A DNA stretch of 64,000 bases from CALZJC01 sp041574955 (GCA_041574955.1 JBFGNS010000005.1:1-64000), one strand, 5' to 3'; numbered from the stretch's first letter, positions 39,729-51,455 are shown. The notes: generated from the letters alone by a model not told the origin. A program made the numbers and translations.

Positions 39729-41035
39729 CGTCGGTCGAGCAGCAGCGCCGCCAGAAACGGCAACCAGACGGCGGCCCAGACCCACGGCCACAACGGCACG
39801 CCGGCGACCTTGGGCAGGTAGGACAGCGGCGCCACCGCCGCCAGCGCCAGCCACGCGCGCTGCCGGCAGAGCGCCGCCCACGGCAGCGCCCACAGCAGGT
39901 ACCACGGGTAGACGGTGGCCGAGAACAGCGGCAGACCGCCGAACAGGACCCCCGCCGACGCCAGCGGGTCGCGCCGCCGCCAGGCCAGCGCCACCACCGC
40001 CACGAGCCCCGGCGCCAGCAGCAGCTTGGCCTGGAGCTGCGGGTAGTTGAACGGATAGAACCGGTTCCACAGGTCGTGGTTGCCGGTCAGCTGCTTGAGC
40101 GCGTCGAGCCGCGACTCCACCCAGCCGCGGGCACCGGCCCCGTCCAGCAGCCGCCACAGCGGCTCGAACAGCGGGCCGTTGAACTCCCACGAAACGCCGT
40201 AAGTGACGAGCCCGGGCGGCACGCCGCCAACCGCCACTACTACCGGGGCGGCGGCCGCTACCACCAGCGCCAGCGTGGCGGCGGCGAACAGCCACGGCCG
40301 CCCGCTCTGCCGCGACCAGGCGGGCAGCGCCGCCAGCGGCACCAGCTTGACCAGCACCGCCGCCGCGGCCGTCGCGGCGGCGGCGAACGGCCGCCGGCGG
40401 CCGCCGCCGATCCAGGCCACCACCGCGACGCTGGCCGCGACTCCCAGCCCGTCGACGTGCCCCATGCCCGCCAGCTCGAGCGTCACCAGCGGGTTCCAGG
40501 CGTACCACAGGACCCGCCACCGCCCCAGCCCGCGAGCGGCCGCCAGCCCCAGCAGCAGCCAGCAGGCCAGCAGGTCGGCGGCTACCAGGCCGAGCTTGAG
40601 TGCAACCGCCGGCCACGGCAGCCGGGCCGCTATACTAAAGACCGTCACGGCCAGCGGCGGATAGACCGTTGGCACGTGCCGGTGGGGCAGCCGCCGCCAG
40701 TCGGCGTCGCGCAGCGGCGCGAGTTCCGCCGAGTCCGGAGCCAGCTCGTAAGGATTCAATCCCGCCGCGGCGACCTTGCCATCCCAGAGGTAGCGCAGCA
40801 GATCATCGGACAGCGTCGGCGGCAGCGGCACCAGCAGCAGGCGCAGCAGCGCGGCGACCAGCAGCACGCTGGCGGCGCTCAGTCTCGCCGACCGCTCGAG
40901 GCCGCCCACCGCCCACACCAGACCGCCGGTAGCCAGCACCAGCCAGAGGTAGAGCAGCAGCGGCCGAGCCGCCAGATCGAACGTCGCCAGCAGCCCGGCA
41001 TGGGCCACCACCAGCGGCGCGGCCCGCAGCCACAA
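39713..41035 (-). CDS. multi-pass membrane glycosyltransferase (GT87/DUF2029-like)
   Basis: The protein of about 440 residues has ten or more membrane helices and the polyprenyl-phosphate-sugar transferase pattern: an early loop SDDLLRYLWDGKVAAAGLNPY with acidic residues, then VPTVYPPLAV and LVTLELAGMGHVDGLGVAA. It likely transfers a mannose or similar sugar from a lipid carrier on the periplasmic side. The TTG start at 41035 is uncertain; GTG codons at 41011 and beyond are alternatives. It is divergent from, and only 14 bases away from, a GT2 gene, and overlaps truA. Confidence 0.83.
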   Translation of the reverse strand: MWLRAAPLVVAHAGLLATFDLAARPLLLYLWLVLATGGLVWAVGGLERSARLSAASVLLVAALLRLLLVPLPPTLSDDLLRYLWDGKVAAAGLNPYELAPDSAELAPLRDADWRRLPHRHVPTVYPPLAVTVFSIAARLPWPAVALKLGLVAADLLACWLLLGLAAARGLGRWRVLWYAWNPLVTLELAGMGHVDGLGVAASVAVVAWIGGGRRRPFAAAATAAAAVLVKLVPLAALPAWSRQSGRPWLFAAATLALVVAAAAPVVVAVGGVPPGLVTYGVSWEFNGPLFEPLWRLLDGAGARGWVESRLDALKQLTGNHDLWNRFYPFNYPQLQAKLLLAPGLVAVVALAWRRRDPLASAGVLFGGLPLFSATVYPWYLLWALPWAALCRQRAWLALAAVAPLSYLPKVAGVPLWPWVWAAVWLPFLAALLLDRRWSTG

Positions 41036-41049
41036 CCGAGACGACAGCG

Positions 41050-42603
41050 ATGGATATGGAGCTTCTAGCCGCTCGCGCTCTGCTCGCACTCTACTACTCG
41101 GTTCTCGGTACGCTGGCGCTGTACGGGCTCCACCGGCTGGTGCTGGTCGTCGCCTACTATCGCACGCGGCACCGCGCCCCGGCACCTCCGCCGCCGCCCG
41201 ACGAATGGCCGGTGGTGACCGTGCAGCTGCCGCTCTACAACGAGTTGTACGTGGCCGAACGGCTGATCGACGCGGTGTGCGCTCTCGACTACCCGCGCGA
41301 CAGGCTCGAGGTGCAGGTGCTGGACGACTCGACCGACGAGACCCGCGCCATCGTGGCGGCACGGGTCGAGCACCACCGGCGGCGAGGGGTGGCGGTAGAG
41401 CACCTGCACCGCCGTGACCGGCAGGGGTTCAAGGCCGGCGCGCTGGCCGCCGGCCTCGGCGCCGCGCGCGGCAGCCTGATCGCCGTGTTCGATGCCGACT
41501 TCGTGCCGCGGCCCGACTTCCTGCGCCGCACCGTCCCCCACTTCGGCGACCCGGGCGTCGGCATGGTGCAGGCGCGCTGGGAGCACCTCAACCGCGGCTA
41601 CTCGCTGCTCACCCGCATCCAGGCCATCCTGCTCGACGGTCACTTCATCATCGAGCACGCCGCCCGCAACCGCGCCGGCCGGTTCTTCAACTTCAACGGC
41701 ACCGCCGGCGTCTGGCGGCGGCGGGCGATCGAGCAGGCCGGCGGCTGGCGGCAGGACACCCTGACCGAGGACCTCGATCTGTCGTACCGCGCCCAGCTCG
41801 CCGGCTGGCGGTTCCTGTACCTCTCCGACGTCGTCGCGCCGGCCGAGCTGCCGGTGGACGTCAACGCCTTCAAGAGGCAGCAGTTCCGCTGGGCCAAGGG
41901 CTCGATGCAGACGGCGCGCAAGCTGCTGGGCACGGTATGGCGCGCGCCGCTGCCGTGGCGGGTCAAGCTGGAGGCGACGGTGCACCTCACCAACAACGCC
42001 TGCTATCTGCTGATGATGGCGCTGTCGGTGTTGGTCTTCCCGGCGATGCTGCTCCGTCACGGCGACCTCGTGCTGCTGCTGCTGCTCGATCTGCCGCTGT
42101 TCCTGGCCGCCACCGTCTCGGTGCTGGTGTTCTACACCGCCAGCCAGATCGAGCGCGGCGGCGACTGGTGGCGCGAGCTGCGACGGCTGCCGGCGCTGAT
42201 GGGCGTCGGGATCGGTCTGTCGGTCAACAACGCGCGGGCGGTGGTCGCAGGACTGACCCGCCAGGGCGGCGAGTTCGAGCGCACTCCCAAGTACCGCATC
42301 GAGCACCGGCGTGACGGCTGGCTCGGCAAGCGCTACCGGGTGAGACGCGACGACTCGGTGACGGCCGAGGGCGCGCTCGCTCTCGCCTTCGCCGTCTACT
42401 TCGGGGTCGCCGTGTGGCGCGGCATGTGGCCCTCGCTGCCGTTCCTCTACCTCTTCCTCCACGGCTACAGCTACCAGGTCGCGCTGACGCTGGCGCCGGC
42501 CCGCGGTGGCCGTTCGGCGCCGGCCGCAGAGCTGCCAACGGCCGGCGAGCAGCCGCCGCGCACCGCCGGCGAGCCGCTGGCCGGCGTCAACCCCGTGGCC
42601 TGA
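41050..42603 (+). CDS. family-2 processive glycosyltransferase (cellulose/mannan synthase-like)
   Basis: The 517-residue protein has an N-terminal helix, a cytoplasmic GT2 domain (VTVQLPLYNELYVAERLIDAVC, QVLDDSTDET, FDADFVPRPDF, TEDLDLSYRAQLAGW and the processive motif QQFRWAKGS) and C-terminal helices (about 310-375 and later). All catalytic residues of CslA/cellulose-synthase-like enzymes are present. It probably makes a beta-linked polysaccharide or extends a lipid-linked glycan. Confidence 0.92.
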   Translation: MDMELLAARALLALYYSVLGTLALYGLHRLVLVVAYYRTRHRAPAPPPPPDEWPVVTVQLPLYNELYVAERLIDAVCALDYPRDRLEVQVLDDSTDETRAIVAARVEHHRRRGVAVEHLHRRDRQGFKAGALAAGLGAARGSLIAVFDADFVPRPDFLRRTVPHFGDPGVGMVQARWEHLNRGYSLLTRIQAILLDGHFIIEHAARNRAGRFFNFNGTAGVWRRRAIEQAGGWRQDTLTEDLDLSYRAQLAGWRFLYLSDVVAPAELPVDVNAFKRQQFRWAKGSMQTARKLLGTVWRAPLPWRVKLEATVHLTNNACYLLMMALSVLVFPAMLLRHGDLVLLLLLDLPLFLAATVSVLVFYTASQIERGGDWWRELRRLPALMGVGIGLSVNNARAVVAGLTRQGGEFERTPKYRIEHRRDGWLGKRYRVRRDDSVTAEGALALAFAVYFGVAVWRGMWPSLPFLYLFLHGYSYQVALTLAPARGGRSAPAAELPTAGEQPPRTAGEPLAGVNPVA

Positions 42604-42606
42604 GCC

Positions 42607-43164
42607 GTGCAGCCCGCCGCCTCACCGCCGCGCGTCGAGCTCCGCCCCGCCCGGCCGGGCGACGCCGAGCGGCTCAGGGCGTGGCGAGCCGAGCCCTCGA
42701 TCGGCCGGTTCCAGCCGCTGGGCGAAGTGTCGACTTCCCAGCTGCGCGCCGAGCTGGCCGGCCAGCGCAACGACGACCTGTACCGCGGACACGGCGAGAA
42801 GTTCCAGTGGATCGTGCTCGCCGACCACGAGCCGGCCGGCTGGATCACGCTGGTTGTGACCAACTGGGAGCACGGGCTGGCCGAGTTCGGCTACGCGCTG
42901 TCGACGCCGTTCCAGCGCCGCGGGCTGATGGCGCCGGCGATCGAGCAGCTGCTGGCCGATCTGTTCCTCAACAGCCGGATCGAGCGGCTGGAAGCGCGCT
43001 GCGCGGTGGCCAACGCCGGCTCGATCAAGCTGCTCGAGCGGCTGGGCTTCCGCCGCGAGGGCACCCTGCGCGGCTACTTCGAGCTCGGCGGCCAGCGAGT
43101 GGACAACTACCTGTACGCCATGCTGCGCGAAGACTACCTGCGGCTCGTCGTCGCCGGCGGCTAG
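42607..43164 (+). CDS. GNAT-family N-acetyltransferase (RimJ/RimL-like)
   Basis: The 185-residue protein begins at GTG three bases after the glycosyltransferase stop. It has VELRPARPGDAERLRAWR at the start, EFGYALSTPFQRRGLMAPAIEQLLADLF (acetyl-CoA site) and RLEARCAVANAGSIKLLERLGFRREGTLRGYFELGGQRVDNYLYAML, the usual RimJ/RimL ending. The substrate is unknown; co-transcription with the glycosyltransferase raises the possibility of sugar acetylation. Confidence 0.88.
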   Translation: MQPAASPPRVELRPARPGDAERLRAWRAEPSIGRFQPLGEVSTSQLRAELAGQRNDDLYRGHGEKFQWIVLADHEPAGWITLVVTNWEHGLAEFGYALSTPFQRRGLMAPAIEQLLADLFLNSRIERLEARCAVANAGSIKLLERLGFRREGTLRGYFELGGQRVDNYLYAMLREDYLRLVVAGG

Positions 43165-43180
43165 CCCGGCGCGGCGCCGG

Positions 43181-45378
43181 CTAGAGCGGCTCGAGCGAGG
43201 CGTAGCGCGCCAGCATCTTGCGCTTGCCGGCGCGGTGGAAGAAGACGGTCAGCTTGAGGTTGTCGCCCTCGCCGTCGACCTCCAGAACGACGCCGTCGCC
43301 GAGCGTCGGGTGGCGCACCCGGCCGCCGCGGCGCAGACCGCCGGCGGCGCCCTGGTCGGCCGGTGACGGCGCCGGCCGGGGGCGGTCGAAGAAGTCGTAG
43401 GCGCCGCTGGTTCGGCGGCTGTAGAACAGCTCCGGGCTCTCGTGGGTCACCAGGCCGTCGGCCGGCAGCTCGCGCAGGAAGCCGGACTCCTCCTGGTCCT
43501 GGTAACGGCCGGCGATGCGCCGGCGGCGGCAGCAGGTCAGGAACAGGCGCCGGCGCGCGCGCGTCATGCCGACGTAGAGCAGCCGCCGCTCCTCCTCGAG
43601 GTCGTCGGGCTCGCCCTGCGAGTTGGCGTGCGGCAGCAGACCGTCCTCCAACCCGGCCACCGCGACGGCGTCGAACTCCAGGCCCTTGGCGCTGTGCAGG
43701 GTCATCAGCGTCACACCCCGCTCGCGGTCCCAGCTGTCGATGTCGGTGACCAGCGCCACGTGGTCCAGGAAGGCGGTCAGCCCGTCGTCGCCGGAAAGCT
43801 CGGGCCGCTCGGTGAACTCCTGCGCCGCGGTCAGGAACTCGCGCAGGTTCTCCAGCCGGGCCTCGGATTCGGGGTCGTCCTTCTGCCGGTACAGGTCGGC
43901 GTAGCCGGTGGCGTCGAGCAGCCGGTCGAGCAGCGCCGACAGCGGCAGCTCCTCGGCCGCCGCCGCCAGCTCCTCGATCAGGCGGCGGAACGCCGCCAGC
44001 GCCTTGCCGCCGCGTGGCGGATAGCTGCCCAGCTCGGCGTGCGCCAGCGCTTCCCACAGCGAGCCGCCGTACTCGCTGGCGTGCGTCAGCAGGAGCTCGC
44101 GGGTGGCTTTGCCGATGCCGCGCGGCGGCTGGTTGAGCACCCGCAGCAGCGACAGGTTGTCGCGCGGGTTGCGCACCAGCCGCAGGTAGGCCACCAGGTC
44201 CTTGATCTCGGCACGCTCGTAGAAGCGCACCCCGCCCACCAGGTCGTACGGCAGCCCGCGCCGCATCAGCTCCTCTTCGAAGGCCCGGGTCTGGGCGTTG
44301 GTGCGCACCAGCACCGCGGTCGCCGACAGCGGCGTGTCCGGCAGGTCGGCGAGCGCCGCCACCAACCAGCGCGCCTCGTCGCCCTCGTCGCGAGCCCTGT
44401 ACAGCTCCGGCAGCTCGCCGCCGGCGCTGTCGGTCCACAGCCGCTTGGCGCGCCGCCGCTGGTTGTGCTCGACCAGCGCGCCGGCGAGATCCAGGATGGC
44501 CTGGGTGGAGCGGTAGTTTTGCTCGAGCTTCCTGACCTTGGCCGTGGGGAAGTAGCGCTCGAACTCCAGCACGTTGTCGAGGTCGGCGCCGCGCCAGCGG
44601 TAGATCCCCTGATCCTCGTCGCCCACCGCGGTGAGATTGCCGCCGGCGCCGATCAGCTCGTGAACCATCCGCATCTGGGCGTGGTTGGTGTCCTGGAACT
44701 CGTCCACCAGCAGGTAGCGGATGCGCTCCTGCAGCCGCTGGCGGATGTCCTGCTCCCCGACCAACAGCCGCACCGCCAGCCGCAGCATGTCGTCGAAGTC
44801 CACCGCGTTCGAGTCGTACAGCTGCTTCTGGTAGCCGCGGTAGACCTGCGCCACCTTGCGCTCGATGTACTCGCCGGCCTCGGCCTCGTACTCGGCGGGG
44901 CCGAGCAGCCGGTTCTTGGCGGCGCTGATCGCGGCCAGCATACGGCGCGCCGGAAACGCCGTTTCGCTGAGCCCCTCATCGGCCAGCGTCCGCTTGACCG
45001 CCGCCACCTGATCGTCGCGGTCGAAGATGGCGAACCCCGCCGGCAGCGCCACGCGGCTGCCCCAACGGCGCAGCAGGACGAGCGCGAAGCGGTGGAAGGT
45101 GCCGACGAAGCTGGGCAGCGGCGTGACCCCGAGCAGCCGTTCGATCCGCTCCTGCATCTCGCCCGCAGCCTTGTTGGTGAAGGTCACCGCCACCACCGAC
45201 TCGGGCACCACGCCACGCTCGCGCACCAGCCAGGCGACGCGGTAGGTGATCACCCGCGTCTTGCCGGAGCCGGCGCCCGCCAGCACCAGCTGCGGCCCGT
45301 CACCGTGGGTCACCGCCGCCCGCTGTTCGGGGTTGAGGTCGGCCTCCAGGTCGAGGTGCGGCGTCGCCGGGCCCGCCC

Positions 45379-45382
<4 letters not shown>
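43181..45382 (-). CDS. UvrD/PcrA-family DNA helicase
   Basis: The 733-residue superfamily-1 helicase has the Q motif LNPEQRAAVTHGDG, Walker A LAGAGSGKTRVITYR, VDEFQDTNHAQ, GDEDQGIYRWRGAD, NYRSTQAIL, TLMTLHSAKGLEFDAV and EERRLLYVGMTRARRRL. The C-terminal region carries the short PcrA-like tail ending TVFFHRAGKRKMLARYASLEPL. It acts in repair and removal of stalled complexes. The ATG overlaps the glmS stop (ATGA at 45379-45382). Confidence 0.95.
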
Positions 45383-47205
<1,823 letters not shown>

Positions 47206-47209
47206 CGCT

Positions 47210-48610
47210 TCAGTCCTCGCGCCGCTTACGGCGCGCCGCCCAGCCTGTCACGTTGCGCTGGCGGCCGCGCTCCACCGCGAGGGCGCCGTCGGGCACGTCC
47301 CGGGTGATCACCGAGCCGGCCGCCGTGGTCGCCTCGTCGCCCACCTCCACCGGCGCCACGAGCATCGTATCGCTGCCGATGAAGGCGCGCCGCCCGACCA
47401 CCGTGCGGTGCTTGCGCTCGCCGTCGTAGTTGCAGGTGACGGCTCCGGCACCGATGTTGGCGCCGTCTCCGATCTCGGCGTCGCCGATATAGGCCAGGTG
47501 GTTGGCCTTGACACCCGCGCCCAGCCGGGCGTTCTTGACCTCGACGAAGTTGCCGGTGCGCGCCCCGCTCTCGAGAACGGTGCCGGGGCGCAGGCGCGAG
47601 AAAGGTCCCACCCGGCAGCGGTCGGCGACCTCGACGCCGTCCAGCACCGAGTAGGGCGCCACTTCGACGCCGTCGCCCAGCCGCGAGTCGCGCAGCCAGA
47701 CGCCCTGGTGCAGGACGCAGGCACGCCCCACCACGCTGGCGCCGGCCAGCCTCACCCCGGCGTGCAGCACCGTGTCGGCGCCCACCTCCACCTCCGGCTC
47801 GACCGAGATCCTGGCCGGCTCGAGCAGCGTGACGCCGGAGCGCTGCAGCTCCCCGGCGCGCCGGTCGAGTAGAGCCCGGTGGGCGCGCGCCAGATCGGCC
47901 TGGTCGTTGACCCCCAGCGCTTCCGAGGGATCGTCCAGCTCGACGGCGGCGACGGCGTGCGCGGCGGCGGCGGCGCTGAGGGCGTCGGTCAGGTAGAGCT
48001 CACCGGTCACGGGGTCCGGCTCGAGCCCGTCCAGGAAGCCGAAGATCTCGGGCGCCGGCAGCAGGTACAGCCCGGCGTTCACCCGCTTCTCGGCCAGCTC
48101 GGCGGGCGACGCGCCAGCGGCTTCGACGATGCGCACCAGCCGGCCGTTGTCGACCAGCGCCCTGCCGAGCGAGCCCGGCTCGGCGAGGCGCGCCACCGCC
48201 AGCGAGCCCCAGACGCCGGCAGCGGCCTCGATCAGCCGGGTCAGGGTCGCCGGCCGCACCAGCGGCACGTCGCCCGACAGCACCAGCAGGCGGGCCGCAC
48301 CGTCGAGCGCCGCGGCCACCTGCGCCAGCGCGTGACCGGTGCCGCGCTGCTCGGCCTGCTCCACCCAGTCCAGGTCTTCTCCGCGCACCGCGGTGCGGAT
48401 CTCGTCGGCGCCGTGGCCCACCACCACCACCTGCCGCCGGCAGCCGGCGGCGGTCGCCGCCGCCAGCACCCGCTCGAGCATCGGCCGGCCGGCCACCTCG
48501 TGCAGCACCTTGGGCCGCTGCGAGCGCAGCCGCGTACCCTTGCCAGCCGCCAGCACCACCGCCACCAGCGGTCGCTCGCCGGTGGTGCCGGCTGCTCGCA
48601 GATCGGCCAT
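47210..48610 (-). CDS. glmU: bifunctional UDP-GlcNAc pyrophosphorylase / GlcN-1-P acetyltransferase
   Basis: The 466-residue protein has the N-terminal nucleotidyl transferase (VVLAAGKGTRLRSQRPKVLHEVAGRPML, QRGTGHAL, LSGDVPLV, VNAGLYLLP) and the C-terminal left-handed beta-helix acetyltransferase (GPFSRLRPGTVLESGARTGNFVEVKNARLGAGVKANHLAYIGDAEIGDGANIG, cut here into recognisable parts; acetyltransferase His in the YNYDG/ NYDGERKHRT region). It makes UDP-GlcNAc from the product of the adjacent glmS pathway. Confidence 0.96.
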   Translation of the reverse strand: MADLRAAGTTGERPLVAVVLAAGKGTRLRSQRPKVLHEVAGRPMLERVLAAATAAGCRRQVVVVGHGADEIRTAVRGEDLDWVEQAEQRGTGHALAQVAAALDGAARLLVLSGDVPLVRPATLTRLIEAAAGVWGSLAVARLAEPGSLGRALVDNGRLVRIVEAAGASPAELAEKRVNAGLYLLPAPEIFGFLDGLEPDPVTGELYLTDALSAAAAAHAVAAVELDDPSEALGVNDQADLARAHRALLDRRAGELQRSGVTLLEPARISVEPEVEVGADTVLHAGVRLAGASVVGRACVLHQGVWLRDSRLGDGVEVAPYSVLDGVEVADRCRVGPFSRLRPGTVLESGARTGNFVEVKNARLGAGVKANHLAYIGDAEIGDGANIGAGAVTCNYDGERKHRTVVGRRAFIGSDTMLVAPVEVGDEATTAAGSVITRDVPDGALAVERGRQRNVTGWAARRKRRED

Positions 48611-48614
48611 CGGC

Positions 48615-49640
48615 CTATTGTGGGCCTTCCGCGACGGCGGTCAACCGACTCGGCAGCAGGGCGAGCAGGGCGGCGGCGAGCTTGTCGGGGTCGTGCCGGA
48701 TCAGCTCGCCGTCGGCCAGCAGGTCGGCGCCCACCACCTCCACCCGGTGCGCCGCCAGCGCCCGGCGGTCGACCGCGACCGGCACCGAGCCCGCCTCGCG
48801 GTACGGTCGCAAGCGCTCGGCCGCCGGCTCGGTGGTGTTGACCATCAGACAGTCGACCAGATCGCTGCCGACATGCCGCTCGAGCGCCGCCAGGTGGTCG
48901 CGAGCGTCCATGCCGTCGGTCTCCCCCGGCTGGGTCATCAGGTTCACCAGCAGAACCACCCGGCCGCGGCTGGCGCGCACCGCCTCGCGGATACCGCGGA
49001 TCAGCAGGTTGGGCAGGATCGAGGTGTACAGCGATCCCGGACCCAGCACCACCAGGTCGGCGGCGCGCAGCGCCTCGGCGGCGGGTCCGAACGCCGGCGC
49101 CGCGGCCGGCTCGAGGCGCATCTCGTCCAGCGGCTCGCCGGCGCGGCCGATCTGGGACTCGCCGTCGTACCACTGGCCGGAGCGGCCGCGCGCCGCCAGC
49201 CGGACGTCGCCCAGGGTCGCCGGCAGGATCCGGCCGCGCACGCTCAGCACGGTCTCGGCGGTCAGCACAGCCTGGTAGAAGTCGCCGGTAATACCGGTCA
49301 GGGCGGTCAGAAACAGGTTGCCGAACGAATGTCCCGACAGGCCCTGTCCGCCGGGGAAGCGGTACTGGAACAGCCGCGACAGCAGCGCCTCGTCATCGGC
49401 CAGCGCGACCAGGCAGTTGCGCACGTCGCCCGGCGGCAGCACGCCCAGCTCCCGCCGCAGACGGCCCGACGAGCCGCCGTCGTCGGACATGGTGACGATG
49501 CCGGTCAGCTCTTCGATCTCACCGCCAACGCTCGCCTTGAGGCCGCGCAGCAGCACCGCCAGGCCGCTGCCCCCGCCGACCGCCGCCAGTCGGCGGCGCG
49601 GCCGCGAGCCGGAGCCGGAGGTCGGCCCTGACGACACCAC
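48615..49640 (-). CDS. yvcK: YvcK/CofD-family gluconeogenesis and morphology factor
   Basis: The 341-residue protein has RLAAVGGGSGLAVLLRGLK, VTMSDDGGSSGRLRRELGVLPPGDVRNCLVAL, FPGGQGLSGHSFGNLFLTAL and VLGPGSLYTSILPNLL, typical of YvcK. In Bacillus and mycobacteria YvcK-type proteins bind UDP-GlcNAc and tune wall precursor flux. Its position four bases upstream of glmU fits that role well. The start is GTG at 49640; a second GTG follows immediately in frame. Confidence 0.93.
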   Translation of the reverse strand: MVSSGPTSGSGSRPRRRLAAVGGGSGLAVLLRGLKASVGGEIEELTGIVTMSDDGGSSGRLRRELGVLPPGDVRNCLVALADDEALLSRLFQYRFPGGQGLSGHSFGNLFLTALTGITGDFYQAVLTAETVLSVRGRILPATLGDVRLAARGRSGQWYDGESQIGRAGEPLDEMRLEPAAAPAFGPAAEALRAADLVVLGPGSLYTSILPNLLIRGIREAVRASRGRVVLLVNLMTQPGETDGMDARDHLAALERHVGSDLVDCLMVNTTEPAAERLRPYREAGSVPVAVDRRALAAHRVEVVGADLLADGELIRHDPDKLAAALLALLPSRLTAVAEGPQ

Positions 49641-49681
49641 CCTAGCTCCGCTGCCGGCGCCCCGGCGCCGCGACTCCCGCG

Positions 49682-50308
49682 CTAGGCGACGGTGAACAGG
49701 TGCGCGTAGTCGTCTTGCGACCGCAGCGCTTCGAAATCGGGGTCGTGGTACGCATGGACGCGGTTCTTGGGGTTGAGCCGGATCGCCGTCTCGAGGAACT
49801 TGGCCGCCTTCTCGTGGTCACCGGTGGTCGCGTGGATGGCCGCCGCCAGCAGGGCGAACCGCTCGTCCTTGCTCTGCCGCCCGCCCCGCGCGCACAGCTC
49901 GAGGGCCTGCTCCAGGTTGCCCCGGTTGCGCTCGTACACGGCCTGCAGGTAGGGATCGTCCATCTCGGCCCGCTTGCGCTGGCGCTGGCGCGCCACCGCC
50001 AGATAGCGGCGCGCGCGGTTGGCCAGTTCCGGCTGGTCGGCCTGGCCGGCGGCAGTGGCGAACTTCTTCTCCGCCGCCTTCCACTTCTTGGCGTAGAGCA
50101 GATCCAGGCCCGCGGCGAGCGGCTCGACCGCCGGATCCGGCTCGGTCTCGGGAGGCGCGTAGTCCGCCGCCGAAAGCTCCAGCTCGTCGAGCTTCTTGCG
50201 CACCGTCGCCGCGTCGGTCCTGAAACGCTCGGCCAGCTCCGCCACCGTGCGCTTGGTGGCATACCGTTTCAGGTAGGTGGCGTCCTGCTTCTTCCAGCGC
50301 TTGGCCAT
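49682..50308 (-). CDS. protein with N-terminal HTH-like segment and TPR-like repeats
   Basis: The 208-residue protein begins at ATG after GGGGTG. Residues 1-45 look like a small helix-turn-helix (DATYLKRYATKRTVAELAERFRTDAATVRKKLDEL). The rest is TPR-like (PLAAGLDLLYAKKWKAAEKKFATAAGQ, LQAVYERNRGNLEQALELC, GDHEKAAKFLETAIRLNPKN). I do not know a named family. It lies nine bases behind mglA, so it may act with the polarity GTPase or bind partners for it. Confidence 0.8.
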   Translation of the reverse strand: MAKRWKKQDATYLKRYATKRTVAELAERFRTDAATVRKKLDELELSAADYAPPETEPDPAVEPLAAGLDLLYAKKWKAAEKKFATAAGQADQPELANRARRYLAVARQRQRKRAEMDDPYLQAVYERNRGNLEQALELCARGGRQSKDERFALLAAAIHATTGDHEKAAKFLETAIRLNPKNRVHAYHDPDFEALRSQDDYAHLFTVA

Positions 50309-50316
50309 CGTCACCC

Positions 50317-50901
50317 CTATTTCTTGCGCAGCTCGATCAAGATCTGCTTCGCCACCGCCTTGAGGGTGTCGAACACCCCCACTCCCTGCGTCGCCACACC
50401 CTCGAAGGTGGGCTCGCGCTTGAAGTTGAGCATCCGGTACATCTCGTCCACCGGCATCGCGTTGGGCAGGTCGCGCTTGTTGAACTGCAGCGCGTAGGCG
50501 ACGGTCGCCAGGTCGAAGCCGTGCTCCTTGAGGTTGAGCTCCAGGTTGCGGATCGACTCGATGTTGGCCTCCATCCTCTCGCGCTGGCTGTCGGCCACGA
50601 ACACCACGCCGTCGACCCCCTTGAGGATCAGCTTGCGGCTGGCGTCGTAGAACACCTGACCGGGCACGGTGTAGAGGTGAAAGCGGGTGGTGAAGCCGCG
50701 GATCGACCCCAGATCGAGCGGCAGGAAATCGAAAAACAGGGTGCGGTCGGCCTCGGTGGCCAGCGAGATCATCTTGCCCTTCCGCTCCGGCGCGGTCTTG
50801 TTGTAGATGTACTGGAGGTTGGTCGTCTTACCGCCCAGGCCAGGGCCGTAGTAGACGATCTTGCAGTTGATCTCCTTGGCGGCGTAGTTGATGAAGGTCA
50901 T
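50317..50901 (-). CDS. mglA: Ras-like polarity GTPase MglA
   Basis: The 194-residue protein matches MglA length and motifs: the P-loop YYGPGLGGKTTNLQYI, the family-specific LYTVPGQVFYDASRKLILKGVDGVVFVADSQ (in place of the Ras DxxG region) and LQFNKRDLP (NKxD base recognition). MglA sets the leading pole and drives gliding and type IV pilus placement. mglB, its GTPase-activating partner, lies directly upstream. Confidence 0.96.
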   Translation of the reverse strand: MTFINYAAKEINCKIVYYGPGLGGKTTNLQYIYNKTAPERKGKMISLATEADRTLFFDFLPLDLGSIRGFTTRFHLYTVPGQVFYDASRKLILKGVDGVVFVADSQRERMEANIESIRNLELNLKEHGFDLATVAYALQFNKRDLPNAMPVDEMYRMLNFKREPTFEGVATQGVGVFDTLKAVAKQILIELRKK

Positions 50902-50975
50902 GACCGTTGACGAGCCCGGGAGCGCGGAGCTTCACTGCCTGCGAAGGCCGTCGCGGCCGGCCACCCGCACCTGGC

Positions 50976-51455
50976 TCATTCGCTGAACAGCGAGTCGATG
51001 TCCTCGTCGGTGATCTCGGAGAACGGGCTCGGCGCCTCCCCGCCCGCCGCAGAGCGCTGCGCCCGGCTGCCCATCTCGTCGAAGATGCGGTCCATCTCGG
51101 CGCTTGCCCGCTTGACCCGCAGCCGCACCAGGCCGAGCGACGAGCGCTCGTCGAAGATGACCAGCAGGATCGCCCGCCGCGCCACGATCGAGATGTGGAT
51201 GTGGTCGCGCTGACCCTCGTGGAAGAGCACGGAGAACTCGCGCTCCCCGATCAGCTTGGCCAGCCCGTCGGTCGCCGCGACATTGCCGGCGGTGAGCGAC
51301 GCCAGCGATGTGCTATCGAAGTTGTCGATGTCCCCGGCCGCCGCGATCTGCTGGCCGTTCTTGTCGATCAGGAAGACGGCCTTGGCGTTGGAGTCCCGCC
51401 GCAGGCGCTTGAGCGCCTCTTCGAGACTGCGAAAATCCTCTTCGTAGACCTCCAT
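50976..51455 (-). CDS. mglB: MglB-type roadblock/LC7 protein
   Basis: The protein of about 159 residues has the roadblock/LC7 fold (RSLEEALKRLRRDSNAKAVFLIDKNGQQIAAAGD, LASLTAGNVAATDGLAKLIGEREFSVLFHEGQRDHIHISIV, RAILLVIFDERSSLGLVRLR) and an acidic tail (EITDEDIDSLFSE). It is the GTPase-activating protein and polarity partner for MglA. The ATG at 51455 has GAGG nine bases upstream; ATG 51464 and TTG 51470 are also in frame. Confidence 0.93.
   Translation of the reverse strand: MEVYEEDFRSLEEALKRLRRDSNAKAVFLIDKNGQQIAAAGDIDNFDSTSLASLTAGNVAATDGLAKLIGEREFSVLFHEGQRDHIHISIVARRAILLVIFDERSSLGLVRLRVKRASAEMDRIFDEMGSRAQRSAAGGEAPSPFSEITDEDIDSLFSE

Noticed and set aside
47206..47209. glmS ribozyme/riboswitch
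   Set aside because: Only four bases separate glmU and glmS, and this element is typical of Gram-positive bacteria.
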